From Pacificoceanicola sp048553275 (GTDB lineage: Bacteria; Pseudomonadota; Alphaproteobacteria; Rhodobacterales; Rhodobacteraceae), in the NCBI RefSeq assembly GCF_048553275.1, contig NZ_JBLZMW010000003.1, positions 1 through 64,000 of the forward strand: 64,000 bases of DNA, written 5' to 3'. This document shows positions 44,043 to 54,303 of the stretch, piece by piece. A model generated the notes under the pieces. The model did no database searches and had not been told where the DNA came from. It saw only the letters and a list, made by a program, of their open reading frames with translations. Positions within the stretch are counted from its first letter, which is position 1, and each line of letters starts with the position of its first letter. A program made the translations under genes and the position numbers.

Positions 44043-45373
44043 GCCCCCGTCAGGGCGCTGTGAATGTCCATCGCCGCGTCGCGGCCCTCCGCAACGGCGG
44101 TCACCGTCAGATCGTCGCCGCCCGTGGCGCAATCGCCCCCGGCCCAGACGCCCTTGACCGAAGTCGCGCCGGTTTCGGAGACCAGGATCTTGCCGCCGAT
44201 GACGTCGAGCTCCTCCGGAATACCGTCGATCTTCTGGCCAATGGCCTGGAAGAGTTGGTCGGCCTGGAGCGTGAAACCCTCGTCCAGCGTGACAAGCTTG
44301 CGGTCCACCGTCTCAGTATAGGCAAAGCGCACGGCGCTCAGACTGCCGTTGCCCTCTACACCCACCGGGGTCGCGTTGTGGATGATCCGCACACCCTTCT
44401 GAGCGGCCAGATCCTGTTCGAACTCGGAGGCCGCCATGGCCGCCTTGTCGCGGCGGTAGACGATCGTCACCTCTTCGGCCCCGAGCAGCTTGGCCTGCAC
44501 GCCAGCGTCAATCGCGGTCATGCCGCCCCCGATGACGACCACGCGCCGCCCGATGGGCAGGCTGGCCAGATCGCCGGATTGACGCAGCTCCGAAATGAAA
44601 TCCACCGCCGCAGCGACGCCTGCCTTGTCGGCACCGTCCATGCCAAGCGCATTCACCCCGGCAAGGCCCATCCCGAGGAAGACCGCATCGAAGTCCTCAC
44701 CGAGGCTCTGCAGGCTGATCTGCTCTCCCAGCCGCGCGCCATAGCGGACCTCGATCCCGCCGATTTGCAGCAGCCAATCCACCTCGCGCTGTGCGAAGTC
44801 CTCGGTGCTCTTGTATGCGGCAATGCCGAATTCGTTGAGGCCGCCGCCCTTCTGACGCGCTTCGAAGATCACCACGTCATGGCCCAGCATGGCCAGACGA
44901 TGCGAACAGGCCAGACCCGCAGGCCCCGCCCCGACCACGGCGATCGTCTTGCCGGTGGCCGCGGCGCGGGTGAACGGCTGGCTGCCCTTGGCCATCACCG
45001 TGTCGGTGGCATAGCGTTGCAGGCGGCCGATCTCGACCGGCTTGCCCTCGGCGACTTCCCGCACGCAGACCTCTTCACAGAGCGTCTCGGTCGGGCAGAC
45101 CCGGGCGCACATCCCGCCCAGAATGTTCTGCTCGAAGATCGTCCTGGCCGCCGCCTCCGGCGTGCCCGTGGCGATCTGCCGGATGAACAGCGGTATGTCG
45201 ATGCTCGTCGGGCAGGCCGTCATGCAAGGCGCATCGTGACAGAAATAGCATCTGTCGGCGGCGACAAGCGCCTCGTGCGGGTCATAGGCTGGGTGTAGGT
45301 CGGCGAAATTCGCCTGAAGCGCCTCGTCATCAAGGCGTCCTGCGGCAATGCCGTCTTGTAGCTTGGAGGTCAT
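44033..45373 (-). CDS. preT: NAD(P)-binding subunit of dihydropyrimidine dehydrogenase PreT
   Basis: This 446-residue flavoprotein has an N-terminal cysteine-rich domain (CYFCHDAPCMTACPTSID, then GGMCARVCPTETLCEEVC) for Fe-S clusters, an FAD-binding GAGPAGLACSHRLAMLGHDV and an NAD-binding GGGMTAIDAG. It feeds NADH electrons to PreA. The ATG at 45373 has GGAGAG five bases upstream; an ATG at 45400 is the alternative. A degenerate RutR-like box lies 52-67 bases upstream. The stop is supplied by an intergenic palindrome. Confidence 0.93.
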   Translation of the reverse strand: MTSKLQDGIAAGRLDDEALQANFADLHPAYDPHEALVAADRCYFCHDAPCMTACPTSIDIPLFIRQIATGTPEAAARTIFEQNILGGMCARVCPTETLCEEVCVREVAEGKPVEIGRLQRYATDTVMAKGSQPFTRAAATGKTIAVVGAGPAGLACSHRLAMLGHDVVIFEARQKGGGLNEFGIAAYKSTEDFAQREVDWLLQIGGIEVRYGARLGEQISLQSLGEDFDAVFLGMGLAGVNALGMDGADKAGVAAAVDFISELRQSGDLASLPIGRRVVVIGGGMTAIDAGVQAKLLGAEEVTIVYRRDKAAMAASEFEQDLAAQKGVRIIHNATPVGVEGNGSLSAVRFAYTETVDRKLVTLDEGFTLQADQLFQAIGQKIDGIPEELDVIGGKILVSETGATSVKGVWAGGDCATGGDDLTVTAVAEGRDAAMDIHSALTGAAG

Positions 45374-45424
45374 CCTGGCTCTCCGGTCGTGAATGTCCAC
45401 CTGACGCTGGCATGATTCAATTTT

Positions 45425-45440
45425 TTTATCAAATGGTAAA
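45425..45440. promoter_or_regulatory. degenerate RutR-like box upstream of preT
   Basis: TTTATCAAATGGTAAA agrees with TTGACCAnnTGGTCAA at 11 of 14 defined positions and is itself almost palindromic. It lies in an AT-rich stretch 52-67 bases before preT. With the strong box at 39908 it suggests one regulator for both halves of the pathway. Confidence 0.5.
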
Positions 45441-45516
45441 ATTTTGGATCAGGATAAAAAGTCCCGGCGCCTCGGCTTCACTGCACATTTTTTATGCACG
45501 AACTGTCGATCTTCGC

Positions 45517-46281
45517 TCAGTTTTCGGCAAGAATGACCTCTGTCCCCCACCCTTTGCAGGCTTCCAGCACTTCGGAGGGCGGCGCGAGATCGGTGTAAAA
45601 GGCATCGACGTCCGAGAGCGACGCGATCTTGGCCGGGGCGGTTCGGGTGAATTTGCTGTGGTCCGCAACAAGGACCGTGCGCCGGGATTGCCGCAGGATG
45701 GCCTGACTGACGCTGATTTCCTGAATATCGTAATCGAGCATGTCGCCATCGGGATCCAGCGCCGAACAACCGATCACCGCCAGATCGAATTTGAAGCGGC
45801 GGATGGTTTCCGCCGCGAGGGTGCCCACAAGGCCGCCGTCCGAGCGGCGCAACTGTCCGCCGGTGACGATGACCTCGCAATCATGGTTGGCCGCGAGGAT
45901 GTTGGCCACGTTCATGTTGTTTGTCACCACCATCAGGTTACGATGATGCAGCAGCTCGCGCGCCACCGCCTCCGTGCTGGTGCCAATGTTCAGGAACAGC
46001 GAGATATTGTCCGGGATTTCCGCCGCACAGGCGCGGGCGATCGCGCTCTTGCCGCCGGGGTTCATCGAGCGCCGCTCTTCGTAACCGATATTCGACGTGC
46101 CGGAGGCCAGAACCGCACCGCCATGCACCCGGTCGAGCTGACCTGCCTCGGCAAGGTCGGTCAAATCGCGCCGGATCGTCTGAAGCGTCACCCCGAAGTG
46201 CTGGGCCAAACCTTCGACGCTGACCTTGCCCTCACGGCGGGCGATTTCGAGAATCTCCGGGTGACGAAACGACTGCGACAT
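45517..46281 (-). CDS. glpR: DeoR-family transcriptional regulator (GlpR type)
   Basis: This 254-residue repressor has an N-terminal DeoR helix-turn-helix (VEGLAQHFGVTLQTIRRDLTDL) and a DeoR C-terminal sugar-binding domain (NISLFLNIGTSTEAVARELL). GGAGAG precedes the ATG at 46281. Divergence from glpD makes GlpR, a sensor of glycerol-3-phosphate, the best call. The in-frame extension to 46386 lacks a ribosome site. Confidence 0.87.
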   Translation of the reverse strand: MSQSFRHPEILEIARREGKVSVEGLAQHFGVTLQTIRRDLTDLAEAGQLDRVHGGAVLASGTSNIGYEERRSMNPGGKSAIARACAAEIPDNISLFLNIGTSTEAVARELLHHRNLMVVTNNMNVANILAANHDCEVIVTGGQLRRSDGGLVGTLAAETIRRFKFDLAVIGCSALDPDGDMLDYDIQEISVSQAILRQSRRTVLVADHSKFTRTAPAKIASLSDVDAFYTDLAPPSEVLEACKGWGTEVILAEN

Positions 46282-46468
46282 GGGTCTGCTCTCCACTTGT
46301 GCGGCAAGGGCGCGCCACCAAAACGCAAGAAATCGCGCCTCTCCATGTTCGAATTTACCCACGACGCGGGGGTAAAACCAAGCCATCTTGCGGTTTTGTA
46401 GGTCATTTTATGGAAAATTAAGCATTATTTTCGTGGATTTTCAGAGGGAAAGACGAATTCGCACCTGA

Positions 46469-46487
46469 AAACGAACAGAAACGAACA
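46469..46487. promoter_or_regulatory. direct-repeat candidate GlpR operator in the glpR-glpD intergenic region
   Basis: AAACGAACA occurs at 46469-46477 and again at 46479-46487, a 10-base period, in the 269-base divergent gap. AACGAA-type repeats are typical of DeoR/GlpR operators. They lie 64-82 bases before the glpD start. The rest of the gap is AT-rich and probably holds both promoters. Confidence 0.5.
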
Positions 46488-46550
46488 TTTCCGCTTGCGA
46501 AGCGCGACGGGCCAAGGGTACCTTCTGCATGTCTCTGGGAGGGGAATCGC

Positions 46551-48149
46551 GTGACCGAACGCACTGACACAACACCTTGTGACCTGTTCATCATTGGCGG
46601 CGGCATCAATGGCTGCGGGATTGCTCGTGATGCGGCGGGACGCGGCTTCTCGGTTACCCTCGCTGAGATGAATGATCTCGCCTCTGCGACGTCCTCGTCT
46701 TCGACCAAGCTTTTCCATGGCGGACTTCGCTATCTCGAATACTTCGAGTTCCGCCTTGTACGCGAAGCGCTGATCGAGCGCGAAACCCTGTTGCGCGCCA
46801 TGCCGCACATCAGCTGGCCGATGCGCTTTGTTCTGCCTTATCATAAGGATATGCGCTTCGAGAGCGAAACGCCGACCTCGAAGCTGCTCAGCCTGTTCAT
46901 GCCCTGGATGAAGGGCCGCCGCCCTGCGTGGCTGATCCGGCTCGGCCTGTTCATGTATGACCATCTTGGCGGGCGCAAAATTCTGCCCGGCACCAGCACC
47001 CTGTCCCTGCCCGGCACACCCGAGGGGGCGCCGCTCGAAGATCGCTTTGTCAAAGCCTACGAATACTCGGACTGCTGGGTCGAGGATTCGCGTCTTGTCG
47101 TGCTCAATGCCCGCGACGCCGAAGCACGCGGCGCGGCAATCCTGACCCGGACAAAGGTCCGTTCGGCGACGCAGCAGGACGGCCTCTGGCACGTCGAAAC
47201 GCAAAATAGCGAAACCGGCGAGATCCGGCATCATACGGCCAAAATGCTGGTGAATGCCGGTGGCCCCTGGGTCGGTAACGTGATCCACAATACCGTTCGG
47301 CTGAATTCCCGTGAAGGTGTTCGCCTCGTGCGCGGATCGCACATCGTCACGCCCCGGCTTTATGATCACGACAAATGCTACTTCTTTCAGGGCACCGACG
47401 GGCGCATCATCTTTGCCATCCCCTACGAGACGGATTTCACCCTGATCGGCACCACCGATGCGGAGCATCATGATCCGTCCGTAAAGCCGCAGATCACCGG
47501 TGAAGAGCGCGGCTATCTGGTGAATTTCGCCAATCAGTACTTTGCCGCCGACATCTCCGAGGACGATATCGTCTGGACTTATTCCGGCGTTCGCCCGCTC
47601 TATGACGACGGCGCCAGCAGCGCCACGGCCGCGACGCGCGATTACACGCTGAAAGTGGACACGTCCGCCGGGGCGCCGGTCCTGAACATCTTTGGCGGCA
47701 AGATCACCACGTATCGGCGGCTGGCCGAAGCCGCGCTTGAAAAGATTGGCGAGCATCTGCCGCTGAACACGGGCAAATGGACCGCCGGTGTCCCCCTGCC
47801 CGGCGGTGATTTCCCGGTAAACGGCGTCGACGCGCTGGTGCGCGGCCTCCAGGCGGACCACCCATTCCTGACGGACCGATGGGCGCTGCGCCTGGTGCGG
47901 GCCTATGGCACCGAGGCGGCAGAGATCCTGAGCGGGGCCACGCGCGCCGAGGATCTTGGCCAGGACTTCGGCGCCACGCTGACAGAGCGCGAAGTGCGCT
48001 GGTTGATGAACAAGGAGTATGCGCGGACCGCCGAAGATGTGGTCTGGCGCAGAAACAAGCTGGGGCTGCGTATGGACGCGGACCAGATCGAGCGGCTGAA
48101 CGCGTGGATGGCGGACACCCGTCCTTCCCTCGCGGAAGCGGCGGAATAA
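46551..48149 (+). CDS. glpD: glycerol-3-phosphate dehydrogenase (aerobic, FAD-dependent)
   Basis: This 532-residue membrane-associated flavoenzyme oxidises glycerol-3-phosphate to dihydroxyacetone phosphate and feeds electrons to quinone. The FAD-binding IIGGGINGCGIARDAAGRG is at about residue 14 and the typical SSSTKLFHGGLRYLE segment at about 55. Translation starts at GTG with GGGAGGGG upstream. It is the first gene of a unit running through glpSTPQUV. Confidence 0.95.
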   Translation: MTERTDTTPCDLFIIGGGINGCGIARDAAGRGFSVTLAEMNDLASATSSSSTKLFHGGLRYLEYFEFRLVREALIERETLLRAMPHISWPMRFVLPYHKDMRFESETPTSKLLSLFMPWMKGRRPAWLIRLGLFMYDHLGGRKILPGTSTLSLPGTPEGAPLEDRFVKAYEYSDCWVEDSRLVVLNARDAEARGAAILTRTKVRSATQQDGLWHVETQNSETGEIRHHTAKMLVNAGGPWVGNVIHNTVRLNSREGVRLVRGSHIVTPRLYDHDKCYFFQGTDGRIIFAIPYETDFTLIGTTDAEHHDPSVKPQITGEERGYLVNFANQYFAADISEDDIVWTYSGVRPLYDDGASSATAATRDYTLKVDTSAGAPVLNIFGGKITTYRRLAEAALEKIGEHLPLNTGKWTAGVPLPGGDFPVNGVDALVRGLQADHPFLTDRWALRLVRAYGTEAAEILSGATRAEDLGQDFGATLTEREVRWLMNKEYARTAEDVVWRRNKLGLRMDADQIERLNAWMADTRPSLAEAAE

Positions 48150-48162
48150 CAAGGAGCCAACT

Positions 48163-49251
48163 GTGACGCTTGAACTTCGAGGCGTATCCAAGGTGGTCGA
48201 CGGGCAGACACACATCTATCCGACCGATCTGACATTGGAAAAAGGCACGATGAACGTCCTTCTGGGCCCGACCACATCGGGCAAGACGTCACTGATGCGC
48301 CTGATGGCGGGGCTTGATGCGCCGGCCGACGGACAGGTGATCTGGAACGGCACCGACGTGACCGGGCAGCGTGTGCAGGACCGCAAGGTCGCCATGGTCT
48401 ACCAGCAGTTCATCAACTACCCGTCGATGACCGTCTACGACAACATCGCCTCACCGATGAAGCTCATGGGCGTGGATCGCGCCGAGGTCGACCGCCGCGT
48501 GCGCGAGACCGCCGAGATGATGAAGCTCACGCCGATGCTCGACCGCAAACCGCTGGAGCTGTCCGGTGGCCAGCAACAGCGCTGCGCCCTCGCCCGCGCG
48601 CTGGTCAAGAACGCCGGTCTGGTGCTGCTCGACGAGCCTCTGGCCAACCTCGACTACAAATTGCGCGAGGAGCTGCGCGCCGAAATCCCGCGCATTTTCG
48701 AAGCCTCTGGCAGCATCTTCGTCTATGCGACGACAGAGCCCGAGGAGGCGCTGTTGCTGGGCGGTCATTGTGCAACCCTTTGGGAAGGCCGCGTGACCCA
48801 ATTCGGCCCCACCCCGGATGTCTATCGCAAGCCCGTCGACGCGACGACAGCCCGCGTCTTCAGCGATCCGCCGATGAATTTCCTGCAGATTTCCAAGACT
48901 GGAAACCGCATCATGTTCGGCGACGGACAGAGCGCGGAAGCGTCGGGCAAGCTCGCCGATCTGGCCGATGGTCGGTACACCGCCGGGTTCCGCCCCAACC
49001 ACCTGGAAATCAGCCAGCACGCCGCGGAAGCGATGCCCTTCGAGACGACGCTGAGCGTAACGGAGCTGACCGGGTCGGAAACCTTCGTGCACCTCGATCA
49101 TCATGGCGAGCGCTGGGTTGGTCTCGTGCACGGGGTACATGAGCTGGAGATCGGCGCGTCGCTGACCGTCTGGCTGGAACCGCGCCACGTTTACATTTTC
49201 GCCGAAGACGGCAGCCTTGTTGCCCCAGCAGCCTACGCGCTGGCGGCCTGA
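48163..49251 (+). CDS. glpS: glycerol ABC transporter ATP-binding protein GlpS
   Basis: This 362-residue ATPase is one of two different ATPases of the GlpSTPQV glycerol importer. Walker A is GPTTSGKT (35-42), the signature is LSGGQ (133-137) and Walker B is LLDEP with E158. At the H-loop position the sequence reads YATTEPEEA, so threonine (T191) replaces the usual histidine. It carries a C-terminal TOBE-like regulatory domain. The gene follows glpD by 13 bases. Confidence 0.9.
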   Translation: MTLELRGVSKVVDGQTHIYPTDLTLEKGTMNVLLGPTTSGKTSLMRLMAGLDAPADGQVIWNGTDVTGQRVQDRKVAMVYQQFINYPSMTVYDNIASPMKLMGVDRAEVDRRVRETAEMMKLTPMLDRKPLELSGGQQQRCALARALVKNAGLVLLDEPLANLDYKLREELRAEIPRIFEASGSIFVYATTEPEEALLLGGHCATLWEGRVTQFGPTPDVYRKPVDATTARVFSDPPMNFLQISKTGNRIMFGDGQSAEASGKLADLADGRYTAGFRPNHLEISQHAAEAMPFETTLSVTELTGSETFVHLDHHGERWVGLVHGVHELEIGASLTVWLEPRHVYIFAEDGSLVAPAAYALAA

Positions 49252-49262
49252 GGGGGAGAGAC

Positions 49263-50359
49263 ATGGCCAAGATCACACTCGACAACCTCGCCCACTCCTA
49301 CCTCGCCAAGCCGACATCGGAGGATGATTTCGCTCTCAAGGAGCTGAACCACGATTGGGCCGATGGCGAGGCCTATGCCCTGCTCGGCTCGTCCGGTTGC
49401 GGGAAGTCAACGCTGCTGAACATCATTTCGGGTCTGTTGACACCTTCGCAGGGCCGCATCCTCTTCGATGGGAAGGACGTCACCAGTGCCCCCACCGCCG
49501 AGCGCAACATCGCGCAGGTGTTCCAGTTTCCCGTGGTCTACGACACGATGACCGTGCACGACAACCTGGCCTTTCCACTGCGCAATCGGGGCCGTGACGA
49601 GGCCTATGTCGCGGAACGCGTTCAGGAAATCGCAAGAATGATCGGCATGGAAGACATGCTTCGGAAAAAGGCGCAGGGCCTGACCGCCGACGCCAAACAG
49701 AAGATTTCCCTTGGCCGTGGCATGGTGCGCAAGGACGTGAACGCGCTGCTGTTTGACGAGCCGCTGACGGTGATCGACCCGCATATGAAGTGGGAGCTGC
49801 GCACGCAGCTCAAGAAGCTGCACCACGATTTCGGCCATACGATGATCTACGTGACCCACGACCAGACCGAAGCACTGACCTTTGCGGACAAGGTGGTCGT
49901 GATGTACGATGGACGTGTGGTCCAGATCGGCACGCCCGAGGAGCTTTTCGAGCGACCGGAGCACACCTTCGTCGGATACTTCATCGGCTCGCCGGGCATG
50001 AACGTGATCCCGGCCAAGGTCGAGGGCAACAAAGCCTATATCAACGGCTCGCAGGTGGATCTCGCATCCGGCTATGCGGCGATGGACGGCAAGGTGGAAA
50101 TCGGCGTCCGCCCCGAATTCGCCCGGCTGTCGCAAACCGAAGGCCTGCCCGTCAAGGTGCGCCGCATTGAGGACGTGGGCCGCCACAAGATCATCCGCGC
50201 CGAGTTTTTCGGACATGAGATCAATATCATCGCCGGTGAAGACGAGCCTGTGAGCGCAGACATGAACCGTGTCAGTTTCGATCCGGCCCATGTCAACGTC
50301 TATGCCAACGACTGGCGCGTCGCCCCCGAGGGGCACAACCTACATGCGGGAGCGGCGTG

Positions 50360-50360
<1 letters not shown>
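49263..50360 (+). CDS. glpT: glycerol ABC transporter ATP-binding protein GlpT
   Basis: This 365-residue partner ATPase has Walker A GSSGCGKS (42-49), Walker B LFDEP with E166 and an intact H-loop YVTHD (H199). The normal LSGGQ signature is replaced by LTADAKQ (140-146). Paired with GlpS this would leave one complete and one degenerate ATP site. It overlaps glpP by one base (TGATG). Confidence 0.9.
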
Positions 50361-51229
<869 letters not shown>

Positions 51230-51230
51230 G

Positions 51231-52097
<867 letters not shown>

Positions 52098-52108
52098 GGA
52101 GAAAACTC

Positions 52109-52384
52109 ATGGACTGGATGGCATGGACCTGGCCGACCGCGATTTTCTTCATGGTGATCGCGAGCCTGCTGATCACCTTCACGGTGCTTGCGATCAAATT
52201 CCCGGAAACCCCGCGCGTGGGTATTCTGCGGATTGAAACAACGCGGGGGGATCGTCTGTTCATCACCCTGCTCGGCAGCGCCTTTATCAATCTGGCGTGG
52301 CTTGGCCTCATCGGCCCGGACACCCAGCCCTGGGCGCTGGCCGCCTGTCTTGTCTACGCCGCAGCTGTGTTCCGCTGGGTGTAA
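52109..52384 (+). CDS. glpU: DUF2160 small membrane protein GlpU
   Basis: The 91-residue protein has three hydrophobic segments (about 9-29, 48-67 and 70-90). It lies between glpQ and glpV in the position of glpU in rhizobial glycerol operons; its role is not known. AAGGAG precedes the ATG at 52109. Confidence 0.85.
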   Translation: MDWMAWTWPTAIFFMVIASLLITFTVLAIKFPETPRVGILRIETTRGDRLFITLLGSAFINLAWLGLIGPDTQPWALAACLVYAAAVFRWV

Positions 52385-52458
52385 GCCAAACCGGCGCTCT
52401 CCGGTCGTCCGGGCGGCGCTGAAGACAAACGAAAGTTCACATAAGGGAGGAAACCAAT

Positions 52459-54180
52459 ATGAACTTCACGTTGAAATCCACCACCGCACTGGCGGTGGCA
52501 CTGAGCCTGTCCGGCTCGGGTGCGTGGGCCGATATGGCCGCCGCAACCGAGTTCCTCGACAGCGAAATCGGTGAGCTGTCCGCGCTGACGCGCGAGGAGC
52601 AGGAAGCTGAAATGCAATGGTTCATCGACGCCGCCGCGCCGATGGCCGGGATGGAAATCAAGGTGGTTTCCGAGACCATCACCACCCACGAATACGAAAG
52701 CCAGGTTCTGGCCCCCGCCTTCACCGCCATCACCGGCATCAAGGTCACCCATGACCTGATCGGCGAAGGGGACGTTGTCGAAAAGCTGCAAACCCAGATG
52801 CAGTCCGGCGAGAACATCTATGACGGCTACATCAACGACTCTGACCTGATCGGCACCCACTGGCGCTATCAGCAGGCCCGCAACCTGACCGACTGGATGG
52901 CCGGCGAAGGCGCGGATGTGACCAACCCGGGCCTCGATCTGGACGATTACATCGGCATCAGCTTCACGACAGCCCCCGATGGCAAGCTGTATCAGCTGCC
53001 CGACCAGCAGTTCGCGAACCTCTACTGGTTCCGCTACGACTGGTTCAACGACGAGAAGAACCAGGCGGACTTCAAGGAAGCCTATGGCTATGACCTCGGC
53101 GTTCCGGTCAACTGGTCGGCCTATGAAGACATCGCCGAGTTCTTCACCGGTCGCGACCTGTCGCACATGGGCGTCGAAGGCGAAGTCTTTGGCAACATGG
53201 ACTACGGCAAGAAAGACCCGAGCCTTGGCTGGCGCTACACGGATGCGTGGCTGTCCATGGCCGGTGCCGGATCCAAGGGCGAACCGAACGGCCTGCCGGT
53301 GGACGAATGGGGCATCCGTGTGAACGAGCAGTCCCAGCCGGTTGGCTCCTGTGTCGCCCGTGGCGGCGCCACCAACGGCCCGGCCGCTGTTTATGCTGTG
53401 ACCAAGGCTATCGAATGGCTGGAAAAGTACACGCCCCCGGCGGCGGCTGGCATGACCTTCTCCGAGGCAGGCCCGATCCCGGCGCAGGGCAACGTCGCCC
53501 AGCAGATGTTCTGGTACACCGCCTTCACCGCCGACACGGTCAAGCCTGACCTGCCGGTGATGAATGAGGACGGCACGCCGAAGTGGCGCATGGCCCCCTC
53601 CCCGCACGGCGTCTACTGGGAAGAAGGCACGAAGATCGGCTATCAGGACGTGGGTTCCTGGACGCTGATGAAATCCACCCCGGTGGATCGCGCCAAGGCG
53701 GCCTGGCTCTATGCCCAGTTCGTGACGTCCAAGACCGTCGACGTGAAGAAGGCCCACGTTGGCCTGACCTTCATCCGCGAGAGCACCATCCAGCACGAGA
53801 GCTTCACCGAGCGCGCCGACAAACTTGGCGGCCTGGTGGAATTCTACCGCTCCCCGGCTCGCGTTGCATGGTCGCCCACCGGCACCAACGTGCCTGACTA
53901 CCCGAAGCTGGCACAGCTGTGGTGGCAGAACATCGGTGACGCAATGTCCGGTGCCAAAACCCCGCAGGAGGCCCTCGACGCCCTTTGCGCGGATCAGGAA
54001 CGGGTGATGGAGCGTCTTGAGCGTGCTGGTATCCAGGGCGACATCGGTCCGAAACTGAACGAAGAGCAGGACCCCGAGTACTGGCTGTCCCAGCCCGGAT
54101 CGCCCAAGGCGAAGCTGGACAACGAGGACGAAGAGCCGATGACCGTCTCTTATGACGAGCTGATCAAATCTTGGCAGTAA
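52459..54180 (+). CDS. glpV: glycerol ABC transporter substrate-binding protein GlpV
   Basis: This 573-residue periplasmic protein has a signal peptide (MNFTLKSTTALAVALSLSGSGAWAD) and a large extracellular-binding fold, longer than usual for sugar-binding proteins. It delivers glycerol to GlpPQ. GGGAGGAAACC precedes the ATG. A strong terminator follows, so it probably marks the end of most glpD-V transcripts. Confidence 0.9.
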   Translation: MNFTLKSTTALAVALSLSGSGAWADMAAATEFLDSEIGELSALTREEQEAEMQWFIDAAAPMAGMEIKVVSETITTHEYESQVLAPAFTAITGIKVTHDLIGEGDVVEKLQTQMQSGENIYDGYINDSDLIGTHWRYQQARNLTDWMAGEGADVTNPGLDLDDYIGISFTTAPDGKLYQLPDQQFANLYWFRYDWFNDEKNQADFKEAYGYDLGVPVNWSAYEDIAEFFTGRDLSHMGVEGEVFGNMDYGKKDPSLGWRYTDAWLSMAGAGSKGEPNGLPVDEWGIRVNEQSQPVGSCVARGGATNGPAAVYAVTKAIEWLEKYTPPAAAGMTFSEAGPIPAQGNVAQQMFWYTAFTADTVKPDLPVMNEDGTPKWRMAPSPHGVYWEEGTKIGYQDVGSWTLMKSTPVDRAKAAWLYAQFVTSKTVDVKKAHVGLTFIRESTIQHESFTERADKLGGLVEFYRSPARVAWSPTGTNVPDYPKLAQLWWQNIGDAMSGAKTPQEALDALCADQERVMERLERAGIQGDIGPKLNEEQDPEYWLSQPGSPKAKLDNEDEEPMTVSYDELIKSWQ

Positions 54181-54194
54181 TCCGCTGAGATTTT

Positions 54195-54237
54195 GGCCGG
54201 GGCCCCGAACAAGGGCCTCGGCCTTTTCTTTTTTCCC
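54195..54237 (+). terminator. intrinsic terminator between glpV and glpK
   Basis: GGCCGGGGCCC (54195-54205) and GGGCCTCGGCC (54213-54223) pair over 11 bp with one G-U pair around a seven-base loop, followed by TTTTCTTTTTT. Read-through would set the glpK level below that of the transporter. Confidence 0.88.
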
Positions 54238-54303
54238 TTTTTCACAGACACTTCCACACAAGGCGGACCGGTAAAATCCCGGCCAATCCAGGGAGGAGAC
54301 CCC

